From assembly GCA_004211885.1 (NCBI GenBank), contig SHBV01000023.1:1-41353 (forward strand): a DNA stretch of 41,353 bases, in the 5' to 3' direction. The stretch's first letter is position 1, and each line of letters starts with the position of its first letter. Under the pieces are notes generated by a model. It searched no databases and was not told where the DNA came from. It saw nothing but the letters and a program-made list of their open reading frames with translations. Origin of the DNA: Verrucomicrobiaceae bacterium. GTDB lineage: Bacteria; Verrucomicrobiota; Verrucomicrobiia; Verrucomicrobiales; DEV007. Positions 24,139 to 34,093 of this stretch are shown in pieces. The translations under genes were made by a program, and so were the position numbers.

Positions 24139-25839
24139 ATGCCTGAAATTGACATAAAGATATCAGATAAAAATAAGTTTCGCAAAGTTGTGAGGAGGAT
24201 ACTTTTTTTTTGTCTTACTTCATTTATTCTTTTTGTTATTTTTTCTTTCGTAGTTTTTCTGCTTCTTAATAAGTACCTGAAGAGTGAAAGGTTTAAATAT
24301 TCGCTTCAGGGCCGAATCAATAATGAGCTAAACGTAAATAGTAATTTTGATGAGTTCCGTTGGAAGGGGACAACCGTTGATACTGACGGGCTCAAAGCAG
24401 AGGGTTACGATGAAGCAGTTTTCTCGAAGCTTAAGGCTGATGGTATACGAGCAAGAATCAATATAGGAGCTGTAAAAAGAAGAGTCTGGGAAGTCACAAG
24501 CTTAGATATAAATCGGATTAACTTACTTATCGATTCAAATCGCTTAACCAATTCCGTTGAAAATAAAAATGATTCTCAAGGTGCAGTATTAGATTCTAAT
24601 GACGATGGTTTTTTAAGAAGTTTTTTGCCCAATAAACTTGAAGTTAATCAAATTCGCGTCGGAGAATTAAATTTTAATTATTTTAATGAAAAGTTAAATT
24701 TGGAAGGCCGTAACTTTTCACTCCTATCTCTACCTAGCTCGTCTTTAGATTTTTATAAAGTTAAAATCATCGGTGGATATTTATGGCCAAAAGGTTTTGA
24801 TAGATTGGAACTAATTGATGCTGAGCTTCGAGCTAGTTCTAGTAACCTTATAATTGATCGTTCAGACTTTCGGCTTTTTCAAAATGCATCACTGAGTGTT
24901 TCCGGTGAGTTGCAATTTAATCAAGACGGAAACTTGTGCTCATTACAGAGTAACCTAAGAGACGTTCCCGCTTCAGAATTATTGACTGAAGATTGGATCA
25001 AAAAACTAAAGGGACAAATTGATGTAGATTTGGATTTATCTGGACCGATAGATGACATTGAATTGTCGGGAAAAGCAACGTTACGAGAGGGTAGTCTTGA
25101 AGCTATGCCAATTCTTGATCGGATAGATGCTCTCTTGGGTTCTAGTAAATTCAGAAAACTTTCTTTTAATGATTTTACTATTTCCTTTGAACGACAAGAG
25201 GATCAAATCTTGGAAATATTTAATGTCTTCGTCTTAACCTCAGGAACGGCATGTCTCAGTGGTAAACTTAAATATCAAGATGGGAAGGTAACTAGTGGTA
25301 CTTACATGATTGGGATTACCCCAGAGACTATCAAATGGGTTCCTTTGTTAAAGAAAGGCATTATAACTAAGGTCTTTAGCTATGATCGCGATACTGCTTT
25401 TGAACGTGTTTTTGCTGATAATCTTAAAAGTGTAGCCAAGCCCCCTGACGGGTTTATTTGGGCAGTGGCTAAAATTGACGAAAATTCCTCAGATCCTTAT
25501 ACTGCAGATTTGAGAGGTCAATTCTTTGAATTTGGAGGGGCAGGTTTGTGGGGTGACCTTGTAGGAGTTAGTCAAAAAGCATTAGAGGCTGTTAAATTGT
25601 TATCGGAAACAGCAAAAGATAGGGGCGTTGATATTCTTGATATTTTAATTGTCGATGATGCTAATTCAGGGGGAATATTTAGTTCGGCGAACATCAAACG
25701 TGCGGCTCAAGAATTAGGAGTCACAACTGAGATTGATGGGATTCTTAAGGATCTAGTGGAAGATGCTTTTGAGTTGCCTTCTCAATTACTTAAGGAAGGT
25801 CGAGGCCTTTTGGAGACGCTTTTACCATTCGGTGAGTAG
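24139..25839 (+). CDS. AsmA-like/DUF3971-type envelope protein
   Basis: The 566-residue protein has a single N-terminal transmembrane segment (~21-43) and a large beta-rich periplasmic region. The order is like AsmA-family proteins: the early repeat of strands around residues 75-120, then a block near 280-330 with DIELSGKATLREGSLEAMPI and the 'ILDRIDALLGSSKFRKLSF' segment, which resembles the AsmA C-terminal module. AsmA proteins help with lipid transport or outer-membrane homeostasis. The C-terminal ~120 residues (GGAGLWGDLVGVSQKALEA onward) are acidic and helical, not typical of AsmA. Subfamily assignment is uncertain. It is divergent from the ABC transporter and convergent with rpoD (2 bp apart). 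Confidence 0.6.
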   Translation: MPEIDIKISDKNKFRKVVRRILFFCLTSFILFVIFSFVVFLLLNKYLKSERFKYSLQGRINNELNVNSNFDEFRWKGTTVDTDGLKAEGYDEAVFSKLKADGIRARINIGAVKRRVWEVTSLDINRINLLIDSNRLTNSVENKNDSQGAVLDSNDDGFLRSFLPNKLEVNQIRVGELNFNYFNEKLNLEGRNFSLLSLPSSSLDFYKVKIIGGYLWPKGFDRLELIDAELRASSSNLIIDRSDFRLFQNASLSVSGELQFNQDGNLCSLQSNLRDVPASELLTEDWIKKLKGQIDVDLDLSGPIDDIELSGKATLREGSLEAMPILDRIDALLGSSKFRKLSFNDFTISFERQEDQILEIFNVFVLTSGTACLSGKLKYQDGKVTSGTYMIGITPETIKWVPLLKKGIITKVFSYDRDTAFERVFADNLKSVAKPPDGFIWAVAKIDENSSDPYTADLRGQFFEFGGAGLWGDLVGVSQKALEAVKLLSETAKDRGVDILDILIVDDANSGGIFSSANIKRAAQELGVTTEIDGILKDLVEDAFELPSQLLKEGRGLLETLLPFGE

Positions 25840-25841
25840 TC

Positions 25842-27887
25842 TTAAATGTAAGACATCTCAATGAATCCTTCGAGTTTACGTATTCGAGTAGGGTGTCGCA
25901 TTTTTCTTAATGCTTTAGCCTCAATTTGACGAATTCTTTCTCTAGTCACTTCGAATTGTTTGCCGACTTCTTCTAGGGTACGACTATAACCGTCACGAAG
26001 ACCAAAGCGCTGTTCCAGTACTGCGCGTTCTCTTTCACTCAAAGTATCTAAGACGTCTTTGATTTTATCCTTAAGCATCGCGAAGCCTGTTGATTCCATT
26101 GGATTCTCAGCGCTAATGTCTTCAATGAAATCTCCAAAGCTAGTGTCATCGCTGTCTCCTACAGGAGCCTGTAATGAAATTGGCTGTTGAGCCATTTTCA
26201 AAACTGCTCTGACTCTTTGTACCGGCAAATGAATTTCTTCTGCTATTTCATCTGCACTTGGTTCGCGGCCATATTCTTGAACGAGTTGTTTTTGAACTCT
26301 CATTAGCTTGTTGATTGTTTCAATCATGTGAACAGGAATTCGGATTGTCCGAGCCTGATCAGCTATTGAGCGAGTGATGGCTTGTCTTATCCACCAAGTA
26401 GCATAGGTTGAAAACTTATAACCTCTCTGGTATTCGAACTTTTCAACGGCTTTCATCAGTCCCATGTTGCCTTCCTGAATTAAGTCCAAAAAGGATAGTC
26501 CTCTGTTAGTGTATTTTTTGGCGATCGAAATTACCAGTCGAAGGTTAGCTTCGACCATTTCGCCTTTAGCTGAGATGGAAGCTTTTACCCATTTTCTAAG
26601 CTCTTTATAGTTAGTCTTGAAGTTATCTGGGCTTTGCCATGATTGTATGCAGAATTTAGTAAATTCCTCAGAATTGCTATTTTTCTTTTCTAGTCTTAGA
26701 AATTCTCTTTGATGGGATTGCGTTGAATCCAAAAAGTCTTCAATGACAGTTTCTTTAAAGTGGAACCTCTTGTATGACTTTTTTAATTTTTTAATTAATT
26801 TTTCAAACTCTTCTTCAAGTTTCTTTCTGGATCTTACTTTTGGTTTTTGTAGTTTTTCGTAAACAGCATCAGCTTCTCTGCTAGTATCAGTGACCTGGTT
26901 TATTAACCGTTTAAGAGATTTCATATAGCGTTCACGACTATTTATCTCCTTGTCTAGTATTACTCGATCAAATCTTTCTTTGCCTTCGTAAAGTCTATTT
27001 GCCAGTCCTAAATAAAGCTCGGCGGCAAAACCGAATCCGTGAAGTATTCCTTGAGCCTTCTCCTCAGCAGTTTCAATTCTTTTAGAGATTTCAACTTCTT
27101 GTTCCCTCGTTAATAGTGGGACCTGACCCATCTGCTTTAGATACATTCGGACCGGATCATCCAGAATATCTAATTTGGCTTCAGGTTTATGTGCTGTTAC
27201 GCCTTCTTGTTTTTGCTTTCTGATTTCGCCGACTTTATCTACTTGGGATGCTTCAATGATATCAAACTCCATGTTATTAAGTCGGAGTATGATGGCTTCT
27301 GTAAGGGCAATTGCTTGTTTTCCGTCATTAGACAATACCTCATTGATGTCATCATAGGTGAGGTAGTCCTGTTCTTTTGCAAGATTGATGAGTTGGCGGA
27401 GCTTGTCTTGGATTTGTGGTGAATCAATGTTTAGTTCTTTACCAGAATCATCGCTGATATCGACGTTCGAAAGTAAAGTCTGTGATGATTGGTTTTTTCG
27501 AGGCCTGCCCCTAGGTCTTTTTACGCGAGGATCTCCAGTGATGCCGTGCTCTTTAAGAATCTTCTCTCTAAGATCTTCTTCCTCTTTAGTTGGTCTTCCT
27601 CTTCTTCTTTTTGGAAGCTCGATGATGCCTTTGATCGTTTGTACCTGTTCCATCTCAATTGATGGGAAGGCATTTTGTTCTGCGGACTCTTTTCCTAGTT
27701 CAGCAGCTACTTTCTTTTTGTCTTTCTTCTTTATCAGTGCTTTACCCTTTTTAGGTTTAGCGCTTCTCGCAGAAGTCTTAGTTTTGGCAGAGCCTGATTT
27801 TTGAGTGGATTTCTTACTCGAGCTACTGTTTTTAATAGCAGTTCTTTTAGAAGGCTTTTTATTTTTTGAGGAGGTTTTTCCCGCCAT
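25842..27887 (-). CDS. rpoD: Primary sigma factor RpoD with an AT-hook-like N-terminal extension
   Basis: The C-terminal two thirds are a normal group 1 sigma-70: region 1.2 ([15 protein letters not shown], ~246-260), region 2 ([20 protein letters not shown] through [13 protein letters not shown]), region 3 ([14 protein letters not shown]), and region 4 ending [20 protein letters not shown] region 1.1-like helical block is at ~160-215 ([20 protein letters not shown]), and a long non-conserved segment follows region 1.2. The 681 residues exceed the 613 of the E. coli protein. The extra part is a K/S/A-rich N-terminus (1-60) and two AT-hook-like motifs, RRGRP at 95-99 and PRGRPR at 125-130. It lies 44 bp after dnaG, the conserved dnaG-rpoD order. 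The coding strand just before the ATG is CTCCTCCTT, so there is no normal Shine-Dalgarno. Confidence 0.95.
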   Translation of the reverse strand: MAGKTSSKNKKPSKRTAIKNSSSSKKSTQKSGSAKTKTSARSAKPKKGKALIKKKDKKKVAAELGKESAEQNAFPSIEMEQVQTIKGIIELPKRRRGRPTKEEEDLREKILKEHGITGDPRVKRPRGRPRKNQSSQTLLSNVDISDDSGKELNIDSPQIQDKLRQLINLAKEQDYLTYDDINEVLSNDGKQAIALTEAIILRLNNMEFDIIEASQVDKVGEIRKQKQEGVTAHKPEAKLDILDDPVRMYLKQMGQVPLLTREQEVEISKRIETAEEKAQGILHGFGFAAELYLGLANRLYEGKERFDRVILDKEINSRERYMKSLKRLINQVTDTSREADAVYEKLQKPKVRSRKKLEEEFEKLIKKLKKSYKRFHFKETVIEDFLDSTQSHQREFLRLEKKNSNSEEFTKFCIQSWQSPDNFKTNYKELRKWVKASISAKGEMVEANLRLVISIAKKYTNRGLSFLDLIQEGNMGLMKAVEKFEYQRGYKFSTYATWWIRQAITRSIADQARTIRIPVHMIETINKLMRVQKQLVQEYGREPSADEIAEEIHLPVQRVRAVLKMAQQPISLQAPVGDSDDTSFGDFIEDISAENPMESTGFAMLKDKIKDVLDTLSERERAVLEQRFGLRDGYSRTLEEVGKQFEVTRERIRQIEAKALRKMRHPTRIRKLEGFIEMSYI

Positions 27888-27931
27888 AAGGAGGAGTATT
27901 CAGTATGATTTTTCTTGAAACTCTAGTTAAT

Positions 27932-29773
27932 TTATTCCCGTGTACCAGCAATATTCTTTAGGGCTATTTTGAAATCAAGTAATTCTTTTCGTTGAGTCTC
28001 AACTTTGCTAGTTATCTCTATAATTTGATGATTTGAAAGGTTTGCTTGAGTGACCTTTGTCTTGTTTGTGTCGATTTTAGTTTGGAGGTCCTTAATTTTA
28101 AGCCTCATTATTGCTCTTTGATGATCATCAAAAGTTAATTCAGCAGTTTTTTCGATTAGAATTTCTGTGAGGAGATCCTGATAATCTACTAATTTGGTAG
28201 CAATGTATGTGTTAATATCTTCAGTTGATACTGAGGTTGGTGGGATTTTCCAGATCTTGATTAAGGGGTCAGATTCTGTGCTAGTTTCTAAAATCGATAT
28301 GTGTTCTTCAGCGGATTCTTTTATCCATTCTTGAGTCTCTTCATTGGTAAGTGCCAATTTTATTAAGATTCGAATGTTCTGGTCGGTTATATTGTTATTG
28401 TTGTTAGAGGCGGAGATTTTGTTTTCTGATTTTGGGCTCCATTCTTTTTTAATTGAAGCGGCGACCCTTTTGCGGAAATCATCAGAAGGTATTCCGAGTC
28501 TGGTTGCTACATCGTTAACCATGGCTTCTCTAGCTACAGAATCCTTGATGATTGAAATGGATGGAGAAATCTCATTAGCAAATCGGACCCGGTCCTTTGG
28601 ATTATGTAGGTCGAGTGAGTTGGATAATGATTCTATTTGAAATAGGTAGAACGGTTTTGCGGAACTGATGCGTTCAATGAAGTCATCGACTCCATATGCG
28701 ACAATTAATGAATCTGGATCTTGATTTGGTGGAAGTTGGATCGCTCGAACGTAAAGTCCTGCAGAAGAAAGTTCTTTGTATGCTCTGATTGCTGCTTTGT
28801 ATCCAGCAGAGTCGGAATCAAAACAAAGAAAAGCTTCGCCTCTTTCTCCTGTGAATCGCCGGAGTGTCCTGGAGTGATGTTCGGTGAATGCTGTTCCGAG
28901 CGGTGCTACTATATTTTCAATGCCATTTTCATAACAGCGGATCAGATCAATTTGTCCTTCACATATTATTACTGCCTCTTCTTTGGCTATGGCTCTCTTT
29001 GTCTTATCAAGACCAAAGAAGATATTACTTTTTTTGAATATTAACGTTTCAGGAGAGTTAACGTACTTGGCGATTTTTGATTGAGAATCCATGGTCCTTC
29101 CGCTGAATGCTATCGTTTCACCAAAATCATTATTTAAAGGGAACATGATTCGGTTTCTGAATCTTGCATAAAGACCCTTCTGTGGTGCCTGTTCATCTCT
29201 GAGTGACATGAGGCCACTTTCCTTCATTAGGTTGCCGCTAAAGCCTTGATCTCTGGCCCATGTCGAGAATTCATTAGTGTTTGATGGGGCAAAACCAATT
29301 CTCCAATCCTTAGCGATTTGATTCGTGATGTTACGTGCTTTCAAATAATCCCGTGCATTGGATGCGTCAGGAGTAGTGCTTTTCAGTAGGTAATTATGAA
29401 ACCATTCTCCCGCGTTCCTGTTGATTTTAGTTATGTCCTTTCGGAGTTTTAACTCATTCTTGGCTTCTGGGCTTTGTTCGTCTTCTTGGACTGTGATTCC
29501 AGCTTTTGATCCAAGTCTTTTGACGGCGGAAGGAAAGTCTAGGTTTTCATAATTCATTACAAAGCCAATGGCGTTGCCTTTGGCGTTGCATCCGAAGCAG
29601 TAATAGGCTTGCCTCGTTGGGCTAACCTTAAAGGATGGGGACTTTTCTGAATGAAATGGGCAGACTGCCCAAAAATCTTGTCCTTTTTTTTGCAGAGGAA
29701 AATATCCTTCAACTAATTCAACGATATCAGTTGAACTTAGAATTTGTTGAATTGTTTCTTCTGGAATTGGCAT
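27932..29773 (-). CDS. dnaG: DNA primase DnaG
   Basis: DnaG makes RNA primers at the replication fork. The N-terminal CHC2 zinc finger is present with C38, H41, C59 and C62. The TOPRIM core carries E272 in ICEGQIDLI and D319-x-D321 in FDSDSAG, the metal-binding residues. The RNA polymerase-like domain, with SGRTMDSQSKIAKYVNSPET, also fits. The C-terminal ~150 residues are the usual helical DnaB-interacting region, poorly conserved. At 613 residues it is of normal length. It is the first gene of dnaG-rpoD. The replicative helicase gene dnaB is only ~3 kb away, so the main parts of the primosome are clustered. Confidence 0.97.
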   Translation of the reverse strand: MPIPEETIQQILSSTDIVELVEGYFPLQKKGQDFWAVCPFHSEKSPSFKVSPTRQAYYCFGCNAKGNAIGFVMNYENLDFPSAVKRLGSKAGITVQEDEQSPEAKNELKLRKDITKINRNAGEWFHNYLLKSTTPDASNARDYLKARNITNQIAKDWRIGFAPSNTNEFSTWARDQGFSGNLMKESGLMSLRDEQAPQKGLYARFRNRIMFPLNNDFGETIAFSGRTMDSQSKIAKYVNSPETLIFKKSNIFFGLDKTKRAIAKEEAVIICEGQIDLIRCYENGIENIVAPLGTAFTEHHSRTLRRFTGERGEAFLCFDSDSAGYKAAIRAYKELSSAGLYVRAIQLPPNQDPDSLIVAYGVDDFIERISSAKPFYLFQIESLSNSLDLHNPKDRVRFANEISPSISIIKDSVAREAMVNDVATRLGIPSDDFRKRVAASIKKEWSPKSENKISASNNNNNITDQNIRILIKLALTNEETQEWIKESAEEHISILETSTESDPLIKIWKIPPTSVSTEDINTYIATKLVDYQDLLTEILIEKTAELTFDDHQRAIMRLKIKDLQTKIDTNKTKVTQANLSNHQIIEITSKVETQRKELLDFKIALKNIAGTRE

Positions 29774-29808
29774 TTATTTATGAGAGGCTTTAAGTGTGCT
29801 GTTTTCCC

Positions 29809-29814
29809 TATAAT
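29809..29814 (+). promoter_or_regulatory. Candidate -10 box for the nfeD gene
   Basis: A perfect TATAAT lies 71 bp before the preferred ATG at 29885, in the divergent dnaG-nfeD spacer. The expected -35 at 29786-29791 (GGCTTT) is poor, so either the promoter is weak or it needs an activator. Confidence 0.35.
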
Positions 29815-29884
29815 AAGTTGTTTAATATGTTTAAAAATGTACTAATCGTTATTGGTCTACAGTAGACTTATTCTAAAAGAGCTT

Positions 29885-32113
29885 ATGAATCGTTGTCATT
29901 CCTGTAAAAGAGAATCATTGAAATTACTCAAAATATTTTTTCTTATTTTTTATCTTAATAATTTTGCTGTCGGTTCTGACTCAATAGAACAATCTAATTT
30001 TGATGGGAAGGCTGTGGTCATTGACATTAATAACTATTCCTTCATTGATTCGTCTCAAGGAAATTATCTTAAAGATTCACTTGAAAAGCTAAGCCAATCA
30101 GATCCTGTGGCCATTGTGCTCAACATTAGTTGTTCTGGCGGTTTAGCCTCAGAGGTTCGGTGGTTTATTGATGATTTCACTAAGCTAAAGCCGAAGACTA
30201 TAAGTTTTATTAATGGCCCAGCTAAGGGAGCGGGAGCTTTAGCTGCAATATCATCAAGAATAATTTACTTTAATGAGAATGTTCAGATTGGTGGGGAGCC
30301 AAAAGAATTAGAGTGGAGGGGAAAATTCGATTTGTTGCCCCAAAGATTCTCTGATTTGAGTTACTATGACATTATTGAGGATGTATCTAAGATCTTTGGT
30401 AAAGATGCTTTTAGGGTGCAGTTAGCTAGGGGAATTTGTGATCAAGATAAAGAGGTTAACGTTAACGATGTTCGGTTTTCGAGGGCTGGAGAACATTTGA
30501 CTATCAAGAGATCAAATCTAGTTGGTCTAGACATTAAAGGGGGTTCAGCCCAAAGTATTGAGGAAGCGTTAAGTCAGGAAAATTTATCTGTAGAATTAAT
30601 TCATCTAAAGCCTCCGCAAATAATAATTGAGGAAGATGCAATTTCTTCACCTGTTAATAACGATAATGGATTAGAGGAACTTTCAGAATCATCCGTCGAA
30701 GATGATCAGAGCCGTTTCGGTGAGACTCGATTAGAAAGTTATACGGGAAAGATTGTTGTGATTCCTATTGGCATGGAATCTTTAGTCAGAAAAACAAAGT
30801 TTGAATTCATACAAAGAATTATTAAAAAAGCAGAAGAGGATAAGGCTTCAGCAATTATCTTTGATCTTAATACGCCAGGTGGGATTGCATGGTACACAGA
30901 AGAGATAATGCTTTCTGATCTCCAAAATCTTACATTGCCGACTTACTCGTTCGTTAATCCTAAGGCCATGTCTGCAGGCGCGCTTATAGCTATCGCTACT
31001 GATCATATATATATGCATGAGCCTAGTACAATCGGCGCAGCGGCACCAGTCATGGGTAATGGGCAGGACATTCCTGAGGCAATGCTAAAGAAGGTTTTGA
31101 GCGATATCGTTTCTACTGCCGACAATGTTGCCCGGCTCAAAGGCCACAACCCTGCGATTGCCAAGGCATTCATTGACACTAAGGCTGAGCTTACCATTGA
31201 GCTTCCTGTAGTTACTAACCAAGGGAGTCTGACCTACGTGAACGCCTTTACCCCTGACTCTGAAAATGATCTGCTAGTTCTTAATGCTTGGGAGGCGGCT
31301 CAGGTAATTAATGGTAAGAAAGTTTTTGCTGCGGGCATTGCTTCTTCATTAGAAGAGTTGGTTGAAAAGGCAAATTTGAAAGGCGACATAGTTACAGCTG
31401 AGCCATTAGGTTTTGAGCTAATTGGGGATTGGATTGTTAAGTTGGCTCCATGGCTTTTGTTGTTTGGTATTGCAGGGGCATACATGGAGTTGAAGGCGCC
31501 AGGTTTTGGATTGCCTGGTTTTCTTTCATTGATCTGTTTTGGTTTGTTCTTTTTTGGTCATAATGTTGCTGGTTACATGGCAGGATTTGAGGCGATTGGT
31601 GTTTTTGTTCTGGGTTTAATTTTCGTATTATTGGAGTTCTTTGTATTTCCTGGAATTTTAGTTTTTGGTTTGCTTGGAGCAATTTGCGTCATTGGTTCAC
31701 TTATTTATTCAATGGTTGACCCCCTCAAATTAAATTGGGACGGGTCAGTAAACTTTTCAGAACTGGGCAATTTATTAGGGGAGCCAGTAACTAATATTTT
31801 AATTGCTTTGGTAGGAGCATTTGCCATTGCTCTATTTCTAATGCGTTACATGTCAACGATGCCTTTGATTCGATGGATGGTCCTTGAGGAGACTCAATCT
31901 CATGGAGCAGCATTAAAGGTTAGTGCTAATGAAGGTCACACATCATTGATTGGCCTCAAGGGAACAGCGGCCACTGATTTGAAGCCATCAGGCTCTGCCC
32001 TTATCGATGATGGGAGAGTTGATGTGATTTCTAATGGTTCATTTATTCGTGCAGGATCTGAAATAATCGTTACTAAACACGAAGGCTCAAGAGTAGTCGT
32101 TGAACTTATCTAA
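29885..32113 (+). CDS. NfeD/SppA-type membrane-bound serine protease with two ClpP-like domains
   Basis: The 742-residue protein (from ATG 29885) has a signal peptide, two tandem ClpP/SppA-like domains, a membrane block and an NfeD OB-fold tail. The second protease domain (~285-480) has TPGGIAWYT and PKAMSAGALIAIA, with the nucleophile at S363. The first (~40-240) has the same fold markers, SCSGGLASE and NGPAKGAGALAAI, but glycine (G115) stands where the serine should be, so it is probably inactive. Residues ~500-650 hold about five hydrophobic helices; the last ~60 residues (GLKGTAATDLKPSGSALI...) are the NfeD OB-fold. NfeD proteases cut membrane-associated proteins and often work with stomatin, but none is seen here. 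An earlier TTG (29852) opens the same frame; the ATG is preferred because it gives a standard signal peptide and an AAAGAG lies just upstream. Confidence 0.85.
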   Translation: MNRCHSCKRESLKLLKIFFLIFYLNNFAVGSDSIEQSNFDGKAVVIDINNYSFIDSSQGNYLKDSLEKLSQSDPVAIVLNISCSGGLASEVRWFIDDFTKLKPKTISFINGPAKGAGALAAISSRIIYFNENVQIGGEPKELEWRGKFDLLPQRFSDLSYYDIIEDVSKIFGKDAFRVQLARGICDQDKEVNVNDVRFSRAGEHLTIKRSNLVGLDIKGGSAQSIEEALSQENLSVELIHLKPPQIIIEEDAISSPVNNDNGLEELSESSVEDDQSRFGETRLESYTGKIVVIPIGMESLVRKTKFEFIQRIIKKAEEDKASAIIFDLNTPGGIAWYTEEIMLSDLQNLTLPTYSFVNPKAMSAGALIAIATDHIYMHEPSTIGAAAPVMGNGQDIPEAMLKKVLSDIVSTADNVARLKGHNPAIAKAFIDTKAELTIELPVVTNQGSLTYVNAFTPDSENDLLVLNAWEAAQVINGKKVFAAGIASSLEELVEKANLKGDIVTAEPLGFELIGDWIVKLAPWLLLFGIAGAYMELKAPGFGLPGFLSLICFGLFFFGHNVAGYMAGFEAIGVFVLGLIFVLLEFFVFPGILVFGLLGAICVIGSLIYSMVDPLKLNWDGSVNFSELGNLLGEPVTNILIALVGAFAIALFLMRYMSTMPLIRWMVLEETQSHGAALKVSANEGHTSLIGLKGTAATDLKPSGSALIDDGRVDVISNGSFIRAGSEIIVTKHEGSRVVVELI

Positions 32114-32558
32114 TTCACATTATCGATTTATTTTTCGAGAATAAATTTTGTTAATAACTTGTGAAAAACTATTTGTTCAAAATTTCTAAAAAAATGAAGT
32201 GACCGTTTATTCTTAACTAAATATTGGAACTGTTAGGGTTAAGGCTTTCATCCGATTCTTGTCTCAGAAGCTCAAAATATTAACGGTAAATCTCTTATTG
32301 TGAGAGCTTTGAGGATTGTTTAATTAGATCAAACTTGACTGTATTTAAGGAATTATAAGAATTTTATGGGTTCAGATATAATATAAAATTATTAGTTTTT
32401 TTGTATTAATAATTTAACCCTTAAATAATTCAAAGAGTTAAAATTCCGCGAAGAATTACTAAGTTTTCTTCTAATTAGGAATTAAAAAATATGCCAAGAT
32501 AAAGGCCTTAAAAATTATTGTTAATAACTTGGGAATATTTTTTTCTTTTAACTCGCTT
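32114..32558. other. 445-bp strongly AT-rich intergenic spacer between nfeD and dnaB
   Basis: This is the longest non-coding stretch in the window and lies between two genes that converge on it. I see no coding frame, tRNA or convincing intrinsic terminator. It holds two copies of TTGTTAATAACTTG (32148-32161 and 32518-32531), a TATAAT-like string near 32382, TTGACT near 32333, and runs of A and T. A small RNA or a replication-related site cannot be excluded, but nothing in the sequence supports either strongly. Confidence 0.6.
32148..32531 (+). repeat. Direct repeat of TTGTTAATAACTTG at both ends of the AT-rich spacer
   Basis: Identical 14-mers lie at 32148-32161 and 32518-32531, 370 bp apart. 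Each contains the near-palindrome GTTAATAAC, which recurs a third time upstream of dnaB at 34099-34107. Confidence 0.8.
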
Positions 32559-34022
32559 CTATTCGTTCTCGTAAGATCTGTCAGCGAATCTGACCTGATT
32601 ATCAATGAACGTAAGGTGCACATCTCCAATGGGTCCGTTCCTTTGTTTTGCTACAATGAAAGTGGCTTCTCCTTCGAGGTCATCCCTTTCTTCGTCATCG
32701 TCTGCATAACGTTCTGGACGCATTAAGAGGCCAACAACGTCAGCGTCTTGTTCAATCGAACCAGATTCTCTCAAATCGCTTATTCGGGGCCTGCCTCCTT
32801 TACGTTCTTCAGGATTCCGGTTGACTTGAGCAATCACGATTACCGGTATGTGAAGTTCTTTGGCTAGCGCTTTTAGCCCAGCTGATATTTCAGAAATCTC
32901 GATTTGTCTGTTGTCTTTACCGCGCTTTGTATTTGAGCGCATTAGCTGCAGATAATCGACAACTAGGAGTTCAATGTTGTCTCTTTGCTTCATGCGTCTC
33001 GCCTTAGCTCTCATTTCCATGATGCTAATGCTTGGAGTCTCATCGATTAACATTTTACATTTTGATAGTTCTCCGGCAGCCTTCATTAGTTTAGGGAAAT
33101 CGCCGCTATCAGGTATTCCGGCTCGTATCTTTTGTCCATTTACACGTGCCCTGCTACATATGAGTCTCTGGACTAAGTCCTGAGTGGTCATTTCAAGACT
33201 GAACACAGCCACTGCCTTCTCTTGGTCAACACTAACGTGCTCTGCAATGTTCATAGCTAGGGATGTCTTACCCATACTTGGTCTTGCCGCAATGACAATC
33301 ATTTGGCCTGGCTGCATACCATTAAGTTGCTTGTCGATATCTCTGAACCCTGTGGCCAAGCCTTGAATGCTGCCACGGTTCTCATACATTGACTCAATGT
33401 TTGTGATCGCGTTCATGACGTGATCTTTCATGTTTAGATCATTGTCGCCTTTGTCTTCACTGTCGCCTATGTCTAGAATGTTTTGTTCGACTTCGTCTAA
33501 GATATGGGTGGCATCACCTTCATGCGTATATGCAGAATTTATGCAGCTTGTGCAGGTTGAGATAATTTCTCTAAGTAAGTGTTTTTCTTTAACAATTTCG
33601 ACATAAAAATCGAAATGGCTAGCGTCGGGAACAAAATCGATGAGTTCCAATACGGCGCTAGGCCCACCAACAGAGTCCATGAGGTTTTCTCTCATTAACG
33701 CCTCTTGAAGTGTGATGGGATCGATCGGTTTGCCCTGGTCCGATAAATTAATTATCAGCTCAAATAGGGTCTTGTGAGAAGGCACATAAAAAGCATTGGC
33801 ATCAAGTTTTTGAACGGCTTCACCAACTATGTCATCAGGTGACTGGAGCATGGCACTGATGACTCCTTTTTCTGCGTCGGAGTTACTTGGCAGTGAACGT
33901 GAGATTTCTTGAGCCGTAGGAGCTTTGTTAATGCCTGAATCTTTAAAGCTTTTAATTTTGGTATCTATAGCTTGTAACTGGGCCGAGGGTTCGGCTAATT
34001 GTGGTTGTTCCTTGTTCTCCAT
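32559..34022 (-). CDS. dnaB: Replicative DNA helicase DnaB
   Basis: DnaB is the hexameric 5'-3' helicase that drives the replication fork and recruits DnaG. Residues ~43-150 are the N-terminal domain (SLPSNSDAEKGVISAML, then YVPSHKTLFELI). The RecA-like C-terminal domain begins near 218 with the GLATGFRDIDKQLNGMQPG segment; Walker A is ARPSMGKTS at 246-254 and Walker B LLVVDYLQLM near 355. The end, GPIGDVHLTFIDNQVRFAD, is also typical. The extra ~40 polar residues at the N-terminus are common. No intein interrupts the Walker A region, a frequent insertion site. It lies 192 bp downstream of rplI, a widely conserved order (rplI-dnaB). Confidence 0.97.
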   Translation of the reverse strand: MENKEQPQLAEPSAQLQAIDTKIKSFKDSGINKAPTAQEISRSLPSNSDAEKGVISAMLQSPDDIVGEAVQKLDANAFYVPSHKTLFELIINLSDQGKPIDPITLQEALMRENLMDSVGGPSAVLELIDFVPDASHFDFYVEIVKEKHLLREIISTCTSCINSAYTHEGDATHILDEVEQNILDIGDSEDKGDNDLNMKDHVMNAITNIESMYENRGSIQGLATGFRDIDKQLNGMQPGQMIVIAARPSMGKTSLAMNIAEHVSVDQEKAVAVFSLEMTTQDLVQRLICSRARVNGQKIRAGIPDSGDFPKLMKAAGELSKCKMLIDETPSISIMEMRAKARRMKQRDNIELLVVDYLQLMRSNTKRGKDNRQIEISEISAGLKALAKELHIPVIVIAQVNRNPEERKGGRPRISDLRESGSIEQDADVVGLLMRPERYADDDEERDDLEGEATFIVAKQRNGPIGDVHLTFIDNQVRFADRSYENE

Positions 34023-34093
34023 TCTGCAGTTTATTGGATATTAGAATGAACAGATAATTGAACATTAGCTACAATTTTTTCAGATACATAAAC

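Noticed and set aside
29852..29884. TTG start for the NfeD protein
   Set aside because: The ATG at 29885 has a better upstream AAAGAG and a standard signal peptide; the TTG adds 11 residues with no support.
32114..32558. Origin of replication candidate
   Set aside because: It is AT-rich and near dnaB and dnaG, but I see no cluster of DnaA boxes and no dnaA or dnaN nearby.
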